A stretch of DNA of 64,000 nt from Stratiolaelaps scimitus (Eukaryota > Arthropoda > Arachnida > Mesostigmata > Laelapidae), in the NCBI GenBank assembly GCA_019614645.1, contig JABWDB010000017.1, positions 4,662,501 through 4,726,500 of the forward strand. Reading direction: 5' to 3'. The notes below the pieces were generated by a model that saw only the letters and a list, made by a program, of their open reading frames with translations, made no database searches and was not told the DNA's origin. The position numbers were made by a program, and so were the translations under genes. Numbering within the stretch: the first letter of the stretch is position 1; each line of letters begins with the position of its first letter. This document shows positions 26,736 to 40,905 of this stretch, one piece after another.

Positions 26736-29700
26736 GATTCGCAGTTGTGCGAGCTGATTGACAATTACTTCTGGGAGTGGTTGTTGATGTTCAACACCTG
26801 ACGAGACTTAGAGTAACATGAACGTTGGATACTGGTCATGTGTAGTTTTGGTTACTTTATTGCAACGGTCCAATCGATCATCTGGTGTTCCTTTCTTAAA
26901 CTTGATCTCGTTGTCTTTTTACTTCGATCACTTAGTCCGGTGTCACGAACGAGTCGTTCGAGGATGTGGCATCGGGTGTGTGTGTGTTTTTTTTGGTGTA
27001 AATCGAGAGTCTTTTGAAGATGGTAGCTTTTCAATCTCCGTTTCCCGGTCGCATCTAAATTGATTTAATTTGATTTCAACTCAAGTTGAGGTCTGCGGAC
27101 GGAACTGCACTTTTCACACTGTTGAAGTTCTCGTTAAAAAATATTAAAGTTACTATAGGTACTCAGTTCGAAGAGGTCAACAAGTCTGGTCGCTTCCACC
27201 CTAGCACATGACATATAGACAGTTTCACTTAAAGTTTACGCGATAGTCGGAAAACATTTATGCCGTTAGACTCATAAACACCGCACATCAATTCACATCG
27301 AACGAACTCACCCAAGTGAGATGCAACAATATGATGAAAACAGATAGAGGCACGTCTCAAGGACTTCCATATGCTTACCTCGAGACAAGCGCATCGTCAT
27401 TACTAAAACGTTAATTAGAATGAGTCGTTTGAGCACCTGCCTTCTGGAGGGAGCAGAGAAACCTATTGACATTGCAGACTCAGAAGTATTCGAAACGAGG
27501 CCCACTTATTTATCTCCTAGCTGGTACTCAGCTGCCTTATCAGGGCAGAAAGCCCTTGGTGCCACAGTGTAGCATTGCTTTAAGGACCTGTGATGTCGGC
27601 TATGCTGGACTGATCTGGTCATTCTCCAACAATTCTATTAGGCATAGATCGACCAATTTCTGCGGATCGGACTGCTGATCACAAATCGTGAAGCTGCTAT
27701 TGGTGGTTTTCATGGCAACCGCACCCAAGGAGGTGTGCACCAGCCACCCGGGCCGCGGCGCCACACAAGAACGCCCATGTCACACGGGGACTTTGAGCGA
27801 GCTTGGCAGTCTCTGTGGTTTTGGATAAAAATTTCACTCTGAAAGACAATGTCAACTTGCAACTTGACCGTATATTAATATTGGATCCAATTAACGATGG
27901 CTATTGTGTAGTTCTTCTTCATAGCAGTTCGTCGCGATACACCTTCAATGATTGTTGTAAACACGCGGATCTCTCTCGGCCTGGAAGCAGCGCTCTTGTA
28001 GTCTGGTGTCAACACCAAAGAATGGATATATTGTGTTGGACGCATTGAGTGATTATGTGTTGATGAGAGATGCTATTATACGCTATTAACTGTCCTTCAG
28101 TGATGAGCATGATGCAGCATAAAGATATCGCTGGCTACTTAGTCATAATGGGGACTATGTTTTGATACGAAAGCTGCAAGTCTAGTCTATACTCAAGGGA
28201 CATGCAGAGTTACGCACCTTGCTTACCTATGGGTGATTAGTGGTAGATAGTGATGAGTAGGTAAATTGGATTACTTAGATATGAAAGAAGTAATGAGTAT
28301 GCAGCAAATAGGAAAACCTTCGTGACCAAGGACCTCCATGTCGCCTATATCCTAGCAAGCCCTTAATGGAAACCGCTACTATGGAAACAACTAACGTCAG
28401 AATTACTCCACTGAGCACTTAACGCCTGCAGGATGAACAAACACATGATCACCACAATTAAAGAGAAGGCTGGATACTGTGCAGGATGTTTCCGGAACAA
28501 AATCATGCACTATGAGTGCCCTAGCGAACTTCGTCGATCCCTGGAACATTATCACCTATTCGCAGAGGGCTTATAACTGGATAATTAGCATTACGCCAAA
28601 TCAAACATCTCTTCGATCGGAAACAGCATAATGCATACCTCGAATTATCGCATTTACATTAGAAAAGTAAGGGAGACATTTCGCGGGAAGTTTCGTTCTG
28701 TAATATCAAACTTTAGAACGAGCCCGAGATAAAATTGCTTCACTCTGTGAACACCCTATACGTTGTGTAATAACTGATGATGGGCAGACCCATGAGTTAC
28801 CTCAGTCGATCAATCTTCTCGATCACTTTTGTTGTGTCTGGATTTCGGTATTTCTCCCGGTACTCTACAAAGGTTGATCCTCTACACTAATGAAAGTCTA
28901 CATATACGAGTCCCCGTAAATTTGAATAATACGTTAGAACCTGTAGCATAGGAAAAATGCCTCATGTCGATACCATTCAATCTCATTTCAAAGTATCCAC
29001 ACGTTTGGCTATCAGCTGATTGTTCGCTGGATTATTCATCAATAGTTATCACGCACTCGTTGATCTCCCTTATTCCTCAAGACCCACTGGCTTATTAACT
29101 AATTATCATTCGATTTATTTAGAACAGGCTATCGCCTATTTGAGTTCGAGAAACTACTCAAACGGGTCCTGTCCAGATTGCGGTATTTCAAATTGAGAAT
29201 GTGTTCCTTATGCAATTCATTTAGGAATAATTAGCCACTTTTTTTTCAGAATCCTAATATTTCTATCGAAACAGTGCTCCGGCAATAAAATCCTTCGTGC
29301 TACGCCCACCGTTGTAATATCGATGAGTACACCACTAGCGGTGTCCACCGCAGAAGCTCAGTCAGCCTTAGCAGTTGTGACAAACAAATACATCTCGCTC
29401 AAACTCAACGTGCAGCAGCGACGTGGTAAGGCTGCCTAGAGGAATAAATACAACGTTTGGCGCACATCAGCTGGGATGGAAAGCTGTGAGAACCAGGGCT
29501 AGTCACCTAAGATAGCGAATCCCGGGAGACGGTCAGTATCGCTAAGGACAACGCCTTTGTGGGGTAGCTCGCCTGCCCTCGATGGGTTTTCATTCATCCC
29601 CGATACCGCGACCAAGACGATACCGCGTCAATAGTCGACTAGCACTTCTTACCTAAGTGAGAGGCCAAAAGGGCTATTGAAGGTGACTCTAGCTCAGTTC

Positions 29701-30898
29701 AATACGCTCAGTTCAACAATGAAGCTCCGTGAACTACGACCAATCGGCCCAATGGGAGGGTAACTTTCAAAAAAGTTATACTTTTCTCGGAGCGCTTTAT
29801 ACTTATTGAGTGATCGCAAACTTTTCAGCTCGCAACAAACCACTGATAAACTAGAACGCTGCCTGATTTTAGTGGCTTGCGATTTTGAACAGTTAATATC
29901 CTACTTGCATTTCGATTTCGTAGGGCTCAAGGGATGTCCATGTACTCAAGTTTGTACTGCGCCGAAAATCGGAACCTGTTTTCTCTTGCATTTAGCAGGT
30001 TTTCAAAGGATTCATCGAATCGAATGAAACCACCCGCAGCTGTTCGCTGGTCGGCTCTAACTTTCCTTCTCGAGCCTTGTTTCCATAGTAAATGGTATGC
30101 ACCCTAAGGGACATTGCTCTACTGTACGGTACTGGTTTACCACACTGAATGCCGTTTTTAGATTTCTCACTGTTCCCAGCTGTTGAACGAATGGTATTTT
30201 GTGGTGTCCGAAAAAATCTTTCAGGCTAACAGTACACATTACGCTGCACACAGTTAGTTGACAATACAATTGTGTGATGTTGACAACGGCATCAATATCA
30301 GACATCTCGTGACATAAACACTTTTCAGATGGACCAATACGCCCGCAGTGCAGACGGGTATAATCCTAACATTCTCTTCAAGTAAATCGTTTTCAGATAA
30401 AGCTCAGCAAAATACAGATGATTATCTCACAGAGCAATGATCCGTCACAGATCCGGTCTCTTCGTATGCGCTCCAGAAGTTAGAGCATCTGGAGGGAGCG
30501 TTTATCGTGCCTAGAGTGGGAAAACACTGCTCACATAGAGCAATTATAATTTACGACGTTCACGCAAGATACTCCGTATAAACATCCGCATCGTTATCAG
30601 ACGCCGCAAAAAGATACAAACCAGAAATTGCGAGCTCCACAACAACGCTAAGCTGCAGCTAACCCCAACCGTAAGATCTGTCTTTGCGTGTCCATATCCC
30701 TCAGGCGGGTTGCATTGACGTTTCGTAACGGAAGTCCTGATCTCGGACAATGAATATTACCCAATAATATAATAGGTTACACTTATCTGTGTGTCCTCAT
30801 AACCGAAACCTTTGGGATAGCGGAGCATCAAGGATGTACATATGTAGGAGGACACCATACGAATGCCAAGCGTGAATAATACCGGACGATCTAGGTTT
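26736..30898. other. Intergenic; nothing recognised
   Basis: AT-moderate DNA with short frames only. No copies of the S1, R2 or R4 repeats were noticed here. Confidence 0.55.
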
Positions 30899-30941
30899 TC
30901 GGGCTGACTCTCAGCCAACATTTAACCCATAGGAAATGCTA
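30899..30941 (-). mobile_element. Short S1 SINE 3' fragment
   Basis: The block GGGCTGACTCTCAGCCAACA followed by TTTAAC is the reverse complement of the S1 3' body. Homology fades after about 43 bases. Confidence 0.65.
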
Positions 30942-31828
30942 TGTTTATTGATGGATATTTAACTTCCCTGGACAACTAGTCTAGTTATTTTGCATGCAGT
31001 TATAAAATTAGCTCGGACCTCTTTACGTACATTCGGTCATCGATCCAGACGCAAAACTTAGGAACACCTAGAAAAAAAGCGCAAAGCTCATCAGAACTTG
31101 TATTACTATCAGTGATAGACAGCCGTTCAAACAGAAACCCATATGATCAAAACAACATGAATCTAAATATTATTGTCGACTTTATGAGGTGACCAACCCT
31201 TCAGGGAATGATGCTGTTTTTTCTTAACCGAACACTCCACCGTGATCAGTTGAGTTTCTTAGAATGGGATGCATCAACAGAGTCTATTGGAGAAAATGCT
31301 TCGTGCGATACACCTGCTGTCTCATGGGGCACGAAATGTGAACTTCTCTTCAAGACCATCTTGTTGAGCCCAACCATGAACGGATGTTGGAAAGGTCGAA
31401 CGCTACCTGTAACAATTTCAGACTAAAGTTTAGCCTGTTGCTATCGATTGGGAGAGAATATTTTATCAGGCCTACGTCTGAGTGTATCAGTGCAGCTTGA
31501 AACCAAAAAACACTGTATCATATGCTACGCGAACATTTTCTAAACAAGTCATAAATTACTACCTAATGATGATGATGATGCTGGCGATGATTATTATCAT
31601 GAATTATTTGTATGCCATACGATGTGATGATGTTGAGAGAGTTGCACGCAAACAGCTGCCGGCAACTAGAACTGCTACATGTTCCCACGTGCATCTAGAC
31701 GATCGCATTTTTATGTTACTCCTGCGGACCCAAAAAGTTTGCGAAACGAGTAGAAACTCCTATTTCGTGTGGAACATTGAGCCAGATTATCCTGCAGCTG
31801 ACAATATTTTTGGTCTGGGCATATTAGT

Positions 31829-32500
31829 GAGTATGCCCACGAGCCAAACGCTCGGTGGGGTCAAGGTGGACTAAAGAAGATCATTGCAGGTACTATGGTG
31901 GCATAAACAAGAGACCACGCCATTTTTATGGAAGAATAAAATAGGGAATAGAACATTTCTATAACAAGATGGACTACCTACTATTTTGCTAGACTAGTGG
32001 CGTGAAATACTAACTATGGCTGAGATCAGGTTCGCAGGTGTAGGAGAAAAAAATTAAAAATGTATTGTGTTCCTACATCTTTTTTAATTGACCCTCCTTT
32101 TGGAGTGTCATTATTAAAGACTTAATTGGACACTGAATATAAAATATATATGACTAAAAGAAAAAGGTACTAGTGAAATTATTGGAATGAACGTAATAAT
32201 AAATTACGAGGGTAACGGGGAGCTTTGAAATGTATCGTGAATGCGAGGATAGTGCAGTGCCCTGGGTCAAGCGTCCTTGATTAGCTCTTCAAGGAGATGC
32301 TTCTTTGAGGATAAATTCGAATTGGCGCGTGCGGATGTGTTCGCGCAACTCACTCCTTCGAACTGTCACGGTAGGGGACCGAGTCTAATGGACTACTTTA
32401 GTAGCGAGTTCTCCTGTCCAATGGTAACTGTAGAACAATGCAGTGCAAAAGTCTTGCGATCTGCGTTTTTTTTTTGCAAGGCACCGGCGGTATACAAGAT
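31829..32500 (+). repeat. Diverged dispersed repeat R4, copy B
   Basis: Partner of 24606-25075. It begins ATTAGTGAGTATGCCCACGA and ends near TGCAAAAGTCTTGCGATC and GCAAGGCACCGG. It contains roughly 200 more bases than copy A before the last block. No reverse transcriptase or transposase signature was seen. Confidence 0.6.
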
Positions 32501-32504
32501 TAGA

Positions 32505-34582
32505 CTGAAAAGATATATTCACAGGTGAAACAATATGCACAGTTGAATTTATTAAATAAGTTTGCTTGCTCCTCGAGCTATGCTTCCAGATTTTAATTAT
32601 TTATTGTATTTATTCTTATACGGTTTATCTTCTCCCGATGTTTCAAGCAAACGATACCTATATCCGACTCGGGTAGGGTTATCCAGCGGCCCCGCCCCCT
32701 CGCGGCCAACAGGCTGATTTGCGCGGCCCGTGACAAGCGTGCAAGGTTCTTCCTTCTGCAGCACCTTTCCCTCTCTGTGCAACTGGGCAATGCCATCACC
32801 TCCCTCGGGACCATGACCACCTCAACCTGAAACCTGTCCCCACTCTTCAGAACCGTGTGACCGACTGATTACTAAATACTAAAACGTAACCGTTATCTAG
32901 TTATTCCAAGTTAGCATTCCATCCTACATAGACACCCAGTGACTGCTTTGTATATTTTTCTTTTGTGCACCTTCATTATGCGTGCCCCGCCAAGGAGCGT
33001 TCAGATGAACGTTATAGGTGTGATCAATTTTATGGTATATTATCAACCATGCAAGCACACACCGATACGTAGACAGGTAAGTGTTTCTAGTTTTTGCAAG
33101 AGAGATCTTCTTCTCTCAAATACAAGCCGTTGTCCTGGTCGCCAGGTTACCAGCTGCCTATCCGTATGTTCTAGACAGCCCGCAGACGAGAAAAAGGCCG
33201 GTTTCAGGCCAACCGGCCGACCAACGCTGTTGACGCCAGCAGATTCAGTAAGCGGCAGGGATTTCAGCGGCAGATACAGGCGTGGCATCGGTGTCGCCTT
33301 TGCTACCGATGCCGCAGTCGCCGCTGCCGCCAATTGAAACGGCTCGCCTCTTCCGCGCCCTGCGGCCATCTTCACCATCTCCTCGGCGATGCTCCACGTC
33401 CTGCTTCTCCATAGCCTTCCGGCTTCCTCGTTCTTCCTGGTTAACGGCAAAGTGACGCGGTTTTAGAGCTCTGCGCACATTTCCAAAACATCGGGTCGAC
33501 CGTCGACCCGCGAGGCCGCTTGCTCCCGGCTCGCCCAGAGACACGCAAGATAGCCCAAGCGGAAGAGGGTCATCAGAACCAGTGAGGTCAGAAGTGGCCG
33601 CTTGGTCTAGAGCGGTTGCCGGGGGGGCCGGGCTGCTAGATCGTGGTGCTGGTGACAGCCCCGGCGACCGGTGGCCGGCCTTGCAGTAACACTGGAAAAC
33701 GAAAAGGAACAGAATGTTCCCGTTTTCGTCTTGAGTCCCTCTCTGGCCGACGTTGACCTATGGAAATGGCCTAGGATCCACGGATCCGCAATCGCCAGCT
33801 GGACCGCGATGATTTAGCCGTCCGCTGCCTGATCCGACCATCGTGCGTTAAAGGCTGGTGACCGAGACTCGTTTCGTTAAGCGATGCAAACGTCTTACAT
33901 TTGGACGTATGTCCCCGAAAGCATTATAATGGAAGCGGAGATTTAACGTAAAATGCTTGAGCGGGCAAGTTCTGTGCACCGTAAAGCCGATCTGTTTGAG
34001 CGCCTTTGAGTCATTTTACACGGGGATGGCCTGCAAAACATTATGGAATCTTCTAGAAGGATTTATGTATTATATATATTACGATATATATATTTTATAC
34101 ATTACACGATGCCATAGCATTACCTTGCGTGCGTACTTTTCCAGAGGTGAAATCTCCAAAAATGACTCCCCATCTGCATACAATAACGCATCATACAGAT
34201 ATCGTTCTATTGCTATGGTGGCATTTAACTGCCGCGTAATCTCAAGCTCCAGTTCTCTTCTGATGCGTATATGCCTGCCACCAGCTATAACCCTTCATAT
34301 TTTGTATAACCCCAGTACAGACCTAATCATATACTTGCCACTTATCATTTCCCAGCATTCAACACTGGCAGAAGTTGATTGATGATACTCACACATTGAA
34401 AATCAAACGGGCATACACTATTTAAATTTGTGCGTTTGCGAGCCTGTCCGTTCATAACGACTATACGATTCTGAGGAAGAAAGATATATGCTGCATGCAT
34501 AGAAACTGTATTAATGTCTACTGATTGAGCTCATAAGGAGTTTTTCATGTATGACCGCAGCAGCAGGGAGCATCAACGCATT

Positions 34583-34619
<37 letters not shown>

Positions 34620-37600
34620 AGCAAGAATTGGACTGTGCCTCTTGACGCCGTCTCTGCATGTCGTCCTCGTTGATTCTAAGAGGACATAGCAGTGCCGAAG
34701 GACATCTTCCGACAAAATCCAGTTCCGCAACAACTCCGATTCCTCGACCGTTAACTTCGGCCGCAGATAATTTAGAAGGCATTTTGGACACAGAGAACTC
34801 AGCGTCAAAAACCGAAAATAGCCTAGTCCTTTCGAACATTTTACGAATGGCAGATTTCAGGCCCCTTTGTAATGTGTTCACTTGTGTACAATTGTAAGCA
34901 ATTGATTTTTGACAAATAACCCCATATATGTCAGAAGGCGGGATACATTTCCGCTCTGCCTAACCTTTGTCAGCCTGTACTGAGAGCAAACAAGCTCTGT
35001 TTGTGTTCCATCAACTTGGTTCTCCTTCCAGTCTACTCACATCTCCGGAATTCTTACTCTTCCCTTACATTCTCATAGGCTCATCATAACTCCGCTGCAA
35101 GTGTTAGCGGCTGCCGTAATGCAGCTTCTGCTGCGTAACGCTATGAAGCGTTGCGCGGTCGCTCTTGGGCTCGTTTGCGCCCTCTCTTTCTCCCCCGATC
35201 TCTGTTGACTTGTGTCGAACGCATGTTGCATTTGGCCCCCAGTCGCGTACGAGTACAGCCATAGATCAGTGTATGCTGTTGCAGGCACTGCACTGCAGGC
35301 TGGGGTTTTGGGGACTGCTCCGAGCCGAGAATGCTTGGAGGGCAGTGTTCGAGGAAGGGGCAGGCTGTGGCTCGGGGCAGTTTGGCAGAGCGCGAGTTTC
35401 TGTCGATGGTCGTCGCTACTGCCGCCGCCTTTGCCTTCGCGCTCGCCTCCGAGTGATGCTCAGCAGGCCGCCACTATACGACGCTGCGCGTCCTAAGTTA
35501 TATCTGATGTCAATGAATAACTGATCCGACACTCTGTAATTGCATTAGGGCAGCGCTGTCTCGGCTCGGCAGAGGATGGAGGACGAGGGGATGCTAAAGG
35601 CGGCTATATCAGATGCCGACGGATAGGGCCAAGGGCCCACCTGCTATGGGTGCCCGCTGCGGGAGTCATTGCCAATGGGGGCGGCTAGCCGAGCTCCCCG
35701 CGTGCGTAACTTAGGGCCGGGTGGAGGCCGACGCGGCCGGCCTGCATCTCGTTCCTAATCTACGCCTCGGACCGCAACGATGTTGGCAACTTGTTGTATC
35801 TTCGACTGTGTTGGATTCTCGAAGAAGGGGACAAATGCGTGTACTGCCGAGGAGTGTATCTGCCGCAGGATCAAGATAGAAGATCTAATGCAATAGCACT
35901 GGTTAGGTTGCAGTCAGATCATCGTGCAGTTAGGCAGATCTTGGTGGGAGTCTCATCGAAGGGAGACACTGGGCTTGCACAACCTCAACTGGATCACAGC
36001 AACGCCCACAGTATCGTAGCGCATATTTCCGCAGAGGTCATAAATAGTTCTAACGAAATCTATGTTTGCCGGTTATACAATAGTAAAGTATGCCGGCAAG
36101 ATGCACTTGCAACCCGAAAGTGTACCCGATGCAGCCATTAGTACGCATGCAAATAATAGGGTGGATTGTATTTATATAATAGATAGTCAATTCAAAGCTA
36201 TATAGGTAGCTTAGTAGCCGTACAGAAGGAATGGAGTAATCGAATGGTTTATGCAACTATATGGATTTCTTAACCGGCAAGTGGAACCGATGGATATAAA
36301 GTAGGTAACGAATATTGCCTTACTATATCTTCATCGGTAAGATGAAGATATAAGAGAGGTGCTGACATATAAGAGAGCATATAAGCATATAAGCTTGTAA
36401 AATTGCAGCTCCTTTAATAAACCAATATAGCTTTACCTTTAGGACCGATGGCCGAAGCGTCACTAGACCGAGACCTTGACAGCGGTATTCAAGCGTGGCA
36501 TCATAACACGTGTGCCAAAGGGAAAAGCACACGGCGCGCAATACCGAAATGTCATTAGACACATATTAGAGACTATTGTACTTACGACTGCCAGATGAGG
36601 TAAAACGCTCCGTCGCTAATCGGAAATAGACTACTAGGTACATCGTGAAGATCTGTGGGAATTGACATTCGAAATTCTGAACACTGCTGTCTGTCAACAA
36701 GCTATTGGACAATAGGAACATTTTTGTACACAGATTTGTGCTCGTGATATATCGCAATATCTGGGCAATTGCCGCAGCAATCTTATACCTACAGGGTGGA
36801 TGAATATTTTTAGCGACCGTGACTATCGTTTGCTCTTGTCCCCGGAGACTTTTTCGCAATTCGAGCCCACTCTGCCCCCTAAAGCAGGGCTCTCCTTAGA
36901 ATGCAAAATACGATGATGGCAAGGGTATTGTTGTTGATATTGAGCGGGCAACCTCATTATGCAAACCTCGTTCCGTTCGTTATGCAAACCTTTTCCGCAA
37001 AAGTGGTATTTGTTCCATGCGAACGCGATGCAAAACAACGTATAATTGAGTACGCCGAGAGCCACTTGATACACGACTTATGTTCTTGACATGATGATCA
37101 AGGTCGCATTCGTGGTCGCTGCTTACGTAAGATTACGATTAGTCGTTCGTCGAATTCATCCAATTATTTTTCGGTACAGTCAACGCTTGATTTTAGGTGC
37201 GTCTGCCTCATACCCCCCCCCCACAGTTTAATTAACCTTCAGTATTTGTCCGCACTAACATTCAGATCAGCCCCGTCCTGATTTTACAAGCGTCCGCAGC
37301 GTTACTGTTCATTCATTTGCTTTCTTCAAACATGGATTTATCTAGAGCCCAGGTAGCACACGAGCTCGACGAGCCTTCGTCCCGAGAAGACCATTGCGGA
37401 GACCTATTCATTCGTCTGCGTTGGGGTTCTTGAAAGAGTAATCGTGGTGAACCTCTATTTCAATTCGAGACGTAAATAGGAGTCCAATACGAATATATTT
37501 TAGCTTTGGGAAAAAGTTTCGAATGAAGATTTTTTTGAGTAGTCGATGGCGGCATACACGTGGCACGATTACGATACACGCAGACTGTCAAAGACTGCGG

Positions 37601-38209
37601 TTTGATTTCAATTGGTTACAGTTATGAATTTCTTTGGTGTCGGTACGTGACCAGGTTGGAATAGCACACGACCGTACAGGACATTATGATTGTTGCCTGA
37701 GGGGAGTCCACCCACTTCCGGCACTGTTCACCGCAGCTTCCTGCCAGACTATAGACGTCTACGCCTGTTTAGGAGATACGCTGGATTCGCAATTGAGGAA
37801 ATTGTCTTTCTTCCTGAATAGAACTATATCGGCAACTATGTCGAGAATAGTGATGCACAAATTGAAGGTTGCCAATGGTGTTGCAGTATCTTAGACAAAC
37901 CCACAGGTTGACGAAAGTCTTCTGGCCGAGCTGGTATCGGGTAGGTGCTTACTACAATAGAATGACTAGCGTTTGTTCTAATTCGTATATTGTCTTAAAA
38001 TTAGACCTACTATAATTCCACAGGTAAATATTAAGCCACCCGCTGAACATACTACATATTCTTCCATCTTTTTCCCTATGTGACAGGCCTCTGGTCTGAA
38101 CTTATAGGTATTGCTACGAGGACACGTGAAGGCCACCTTTGCTTTATTTTCCAACCATAATAATAATTCATAGATAAAGGGGAATGATCAAGAAATCCAA
38201 AGATTCTTG
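32505..38209. other. Intergenic, with two GC-rich blocks
   Basis: The blocks at about 33090-33800 and 35080-35750 have long overlapping frames on both strands and some splice-like sites (CAG/GTAAGT at 33074-33082). No frame gives a leader with a real ATG or a known domain. They could hide first exons or promoters of a spliced gene. Confidence 0.45.
34586..34617. repeat. (TA)n microsatellite
   Basis: About fifteen TA units. Confidence 0.95.
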
Positions 38210-38293
38210 CCGTCTGACACGATTTAAACTCAAACCTTATTTCTCTCCTGTCTAATAATCAAAGAGGCTTATCACTGGACCATCTAGGGGACA
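38210..38293 (-). mobile_element. tRNA-like SINE head remnant (different family from S1)
   Basis: On the minus strand, TGGTCCAGTGATAAG (38269-38283) resembles an A box. AGGTTTGAGTTTAAATC (38221-38237) resembles a worn B box at usual tRNA spacing. The stem pairing is poor, so this is not a working tRNA gene. No body homologous to S1 follows. Confidence 0.4.
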
Positions 38294-39898
38294 TACGCTA
38301 AGTGCTGATGTTCGGGCCGCCGGGAACTCTTCCGAAAAACATCCTGCGTATGTGCCAGGAAGCACTAACATGCTTTTATCTAGATTTCAAAGCTGGGCAA
38401 CCTCTTGATTTGGCTAACGATTGTACTGGTTGTTACAGCCAATGGCACCAGAGAACAATGAAAAAGCAAGGATCAACAAAAGAACCTCCCCTTTATCTAA
38501 GTCTGATGTCTCGGAATGCAACTCTCTGCGTAGATTAGACTAAGCGTCACCTCGAGTTACTAATAGGTCCACATTAGGCTTACGTCGTTCCAAACCAACT
38601 AGGCGTGGGGCGGGGGACACGGGTTTTAGTAAGTTTATGAGTCTCACAATAGGTGGCAAGAGGCTGTCCTGTCACGCATGTGCATTACGCGTTTCCGAAA
38701 ACCCCCATAAAAAAAAGGTCCACATTAGGCTGTTGGATGTACACCCGCCTACAATCCAGGTCGTTGCCTTATCTACAACAGGATGTGCTTTTAATAATTC
38801 GAGTAAATATCGCTATTTGTTTTAATTGGACTCGACACCTAGGCCGTGAGACCTTCCGATCTGTCAAAATTCCTGTTACTAAAACGTCTCTAGACACACC
38901 AACGAGAAGCACTCCTTCAAACCCTATAACCACTTTTAAGTAATACCAATCTAATGCGGCATGATCCCCATGTGATAAGCTGCCACATGCAATCTCGAGA
39001 GAAGAGCTAAGTGGTCATCTCGACTTGTATCCACGCGAGGATGATTGAGCCGAGGGCAGGGTACGTCCGACGTAGAGGGCATCATCGTAGCGTTGGCTGC
39101 CAGCACCATAGTGGTAGCCAAAGTACAACGAATCATCAAAGGTAAATTAAGTAAATGCATTGGCCTATCAGTCGGGTAGATCACACCCAACATATATATT
39201 ATATATGTTATACACAATCTCTTCTGATCCCAGGTCAACCTGACGCTAGAGCGTAACGACCTGCTAATGATTCCTCTACCAGTACATCTACATCGTACAT
39301 AACAAGAACGAAAGAAACAAATAGACAACTGAACCTTTAGGCATTCTCCAAGAAGCAAAGTCCATTCAAATCGCCTGAACGTCGCCGGAACAGACCGAAA
39401 TGAAACGAGATTTTTTCTTTGGATTAGAGAAATGTCGGTGGTGCCGTATCGATAACGAATTAAACGAGTAGATCTAAAATTACTGTAAAGAAGAATCGGG
39501 AAGTTGAGTGGGGACGATGTGCAAATGTAGACTCGAGGCGGCGGAGTCTGCCTTCAGTCTCAGTGGCTTAATCTTTGTAACAGGCGGTGTGAAGAGGGCG
39601 TTGCCATGCGGACATGGCCACAGCTGCCTATTGTTCAGTTCAATATGCTCAAAATATCGTTAGTTCGAGCCCGCGATACCACAGAGTATACGGTCAGTAA
39701 ATGTGTTGGAAAAAAAAACGACACTAGTATATCAGAGGTGTTTCCAGGTTGGACCCAGTAAATCGAGTGACACACTTGGCACGAGTGGTCTCAATTGCCT
39801 ACGGGAGAAACTTGAAGCTGCGTATTTAAAGGATAGGACCCAGTTTTCCGCGCTTCAAAGGGTAGATGCTTCCGGGGGAGAGAGCGCTTTGCATTTGG

Positions 39899-39934
39899 CT
39901 AGAGTACAGATCTCTGACTAGAGTACAGATCTCT
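39899..39934. repeat. Short tandem duplication, period 19
   Basis: CTAGAGTACAGATCTCT occurs at 39899 and again at 39918, separated by two bases. Confidence 0.9.
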
Positions 39935-40857
39935 CTCAGAAGTTTCTGCACATGATTATAAATAACAGATAACAAAAGCCTTAAATCGTGAATTGAAAAA
40001 ATTGCTGAACCGGAAGAACAAGACGGGTGTAACATTATTGAGAATACGTGACGAAGCGAGGAATCGAGACTATGCTGATGATAAACTTGAGAGAGTGCCA
40101 CAATACAAGCGTCAAAGGCCAAGAGACCTTTGTTCCCCAGAAGAGTTGCCTCTCGTGCCAACCAAACGAGGACGAAGTTGAGAGGACCCACTGCAAGTCG
40201 AGGCGTTCTTTGGCACCAGTTGCTGAGCGGAAAGTAAATACGGCAGAAAAGAGAACAGGATGCGACTAATCAATGCATGCGACTTGACCTCAGATTGAGG
40301 ACACATATGGGGGACTTCTAGTTTGTTTGCTAATTCATCATCTACTGATATTTGAATCGGGTAGGAAGATGATAGGGGTAAAATAAGGTGGAGTGTTTAA
40401 AAAGCATAATGTAACCACGAATGGGATAGGTACATCGATAAGTACATTGCGATTATTCATAACATTCGCACCTCCAATATAACAGCTATTATTTAATAGT
40501 ACGATATAATATTTAAAAATCGAACCAATTCCCCACCTTCGAGTGGAAGCATAAGCTGAGAGTAATGGTGTTCCGGACGATGACCTGCGATCGAACCTGT
40601 TAACCAGGGCAGCGACGTGCATCAAATGTGTTTGTGCGTTCTTCACGGACACACTGACACGTAACAATCACCCCGAGTAATCGTGGAACCTTAATTTGGG
40701 ACTTGGTCGGACAACTCGCGAAGGTTAATTGTGTTTGTCTGCAAGCTACCCGTTCAAGCTAACTCTTGCAAAGGTTTAGATACAATCGAAAACAGAGGCG
40801 CTCACAAAAACCACGAGACAGAGGAAATGTCTTTAATAAGTCTTTTGGGAAGAGATG

Positions 40858-40905
40858 TAAAGAGAGAGAGAGGGAGTGTGTGTGAGCGAGAGAGAGAGAG
40901 AGAGG
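40858..40905. repeat. (GA)n microsatellite, interrupted
   Basis: Two GA runs separated by a short TG-rich segment. Confidence 0.9.

Noticed and set aside
31566..31874. Small secreted protein starting with a methionine run
   Set aside because: The run is an ATG microsatellite and the frame runs into repeat R4; no homology is visible.
32939..33076. First exon with leader-like start and strong donor CAG/GTAAGT
   Set aside because: The supposed start codon is GTG; the first ATG in frame lies after the hydrophobic part, so no leader remains.
35711..36141. About 143 open codons with two Cys-x-x-Cys pairs on the plus strand
   Set aside because: No ATG start, no known domain, and a length compatible with chance in this composition.
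36566..36859. Third decayed copy of the six-cysteine secreted family (HPPC...TS...C)
   Set aside because: Only scattered matches, no ATG, and no trace of the later CLPKKE or VYE.YAD motifs.
39662..39720. SINE-like signal (GTTCGAGCCC and an A-rich run)
   Set aside because: No A box at suitable spacing and no second copy seen.
40585..40640. B-box-like GGTTCGATCGC on the minus strand
   Set aside because: No convincing A box upstream; an isolated match.
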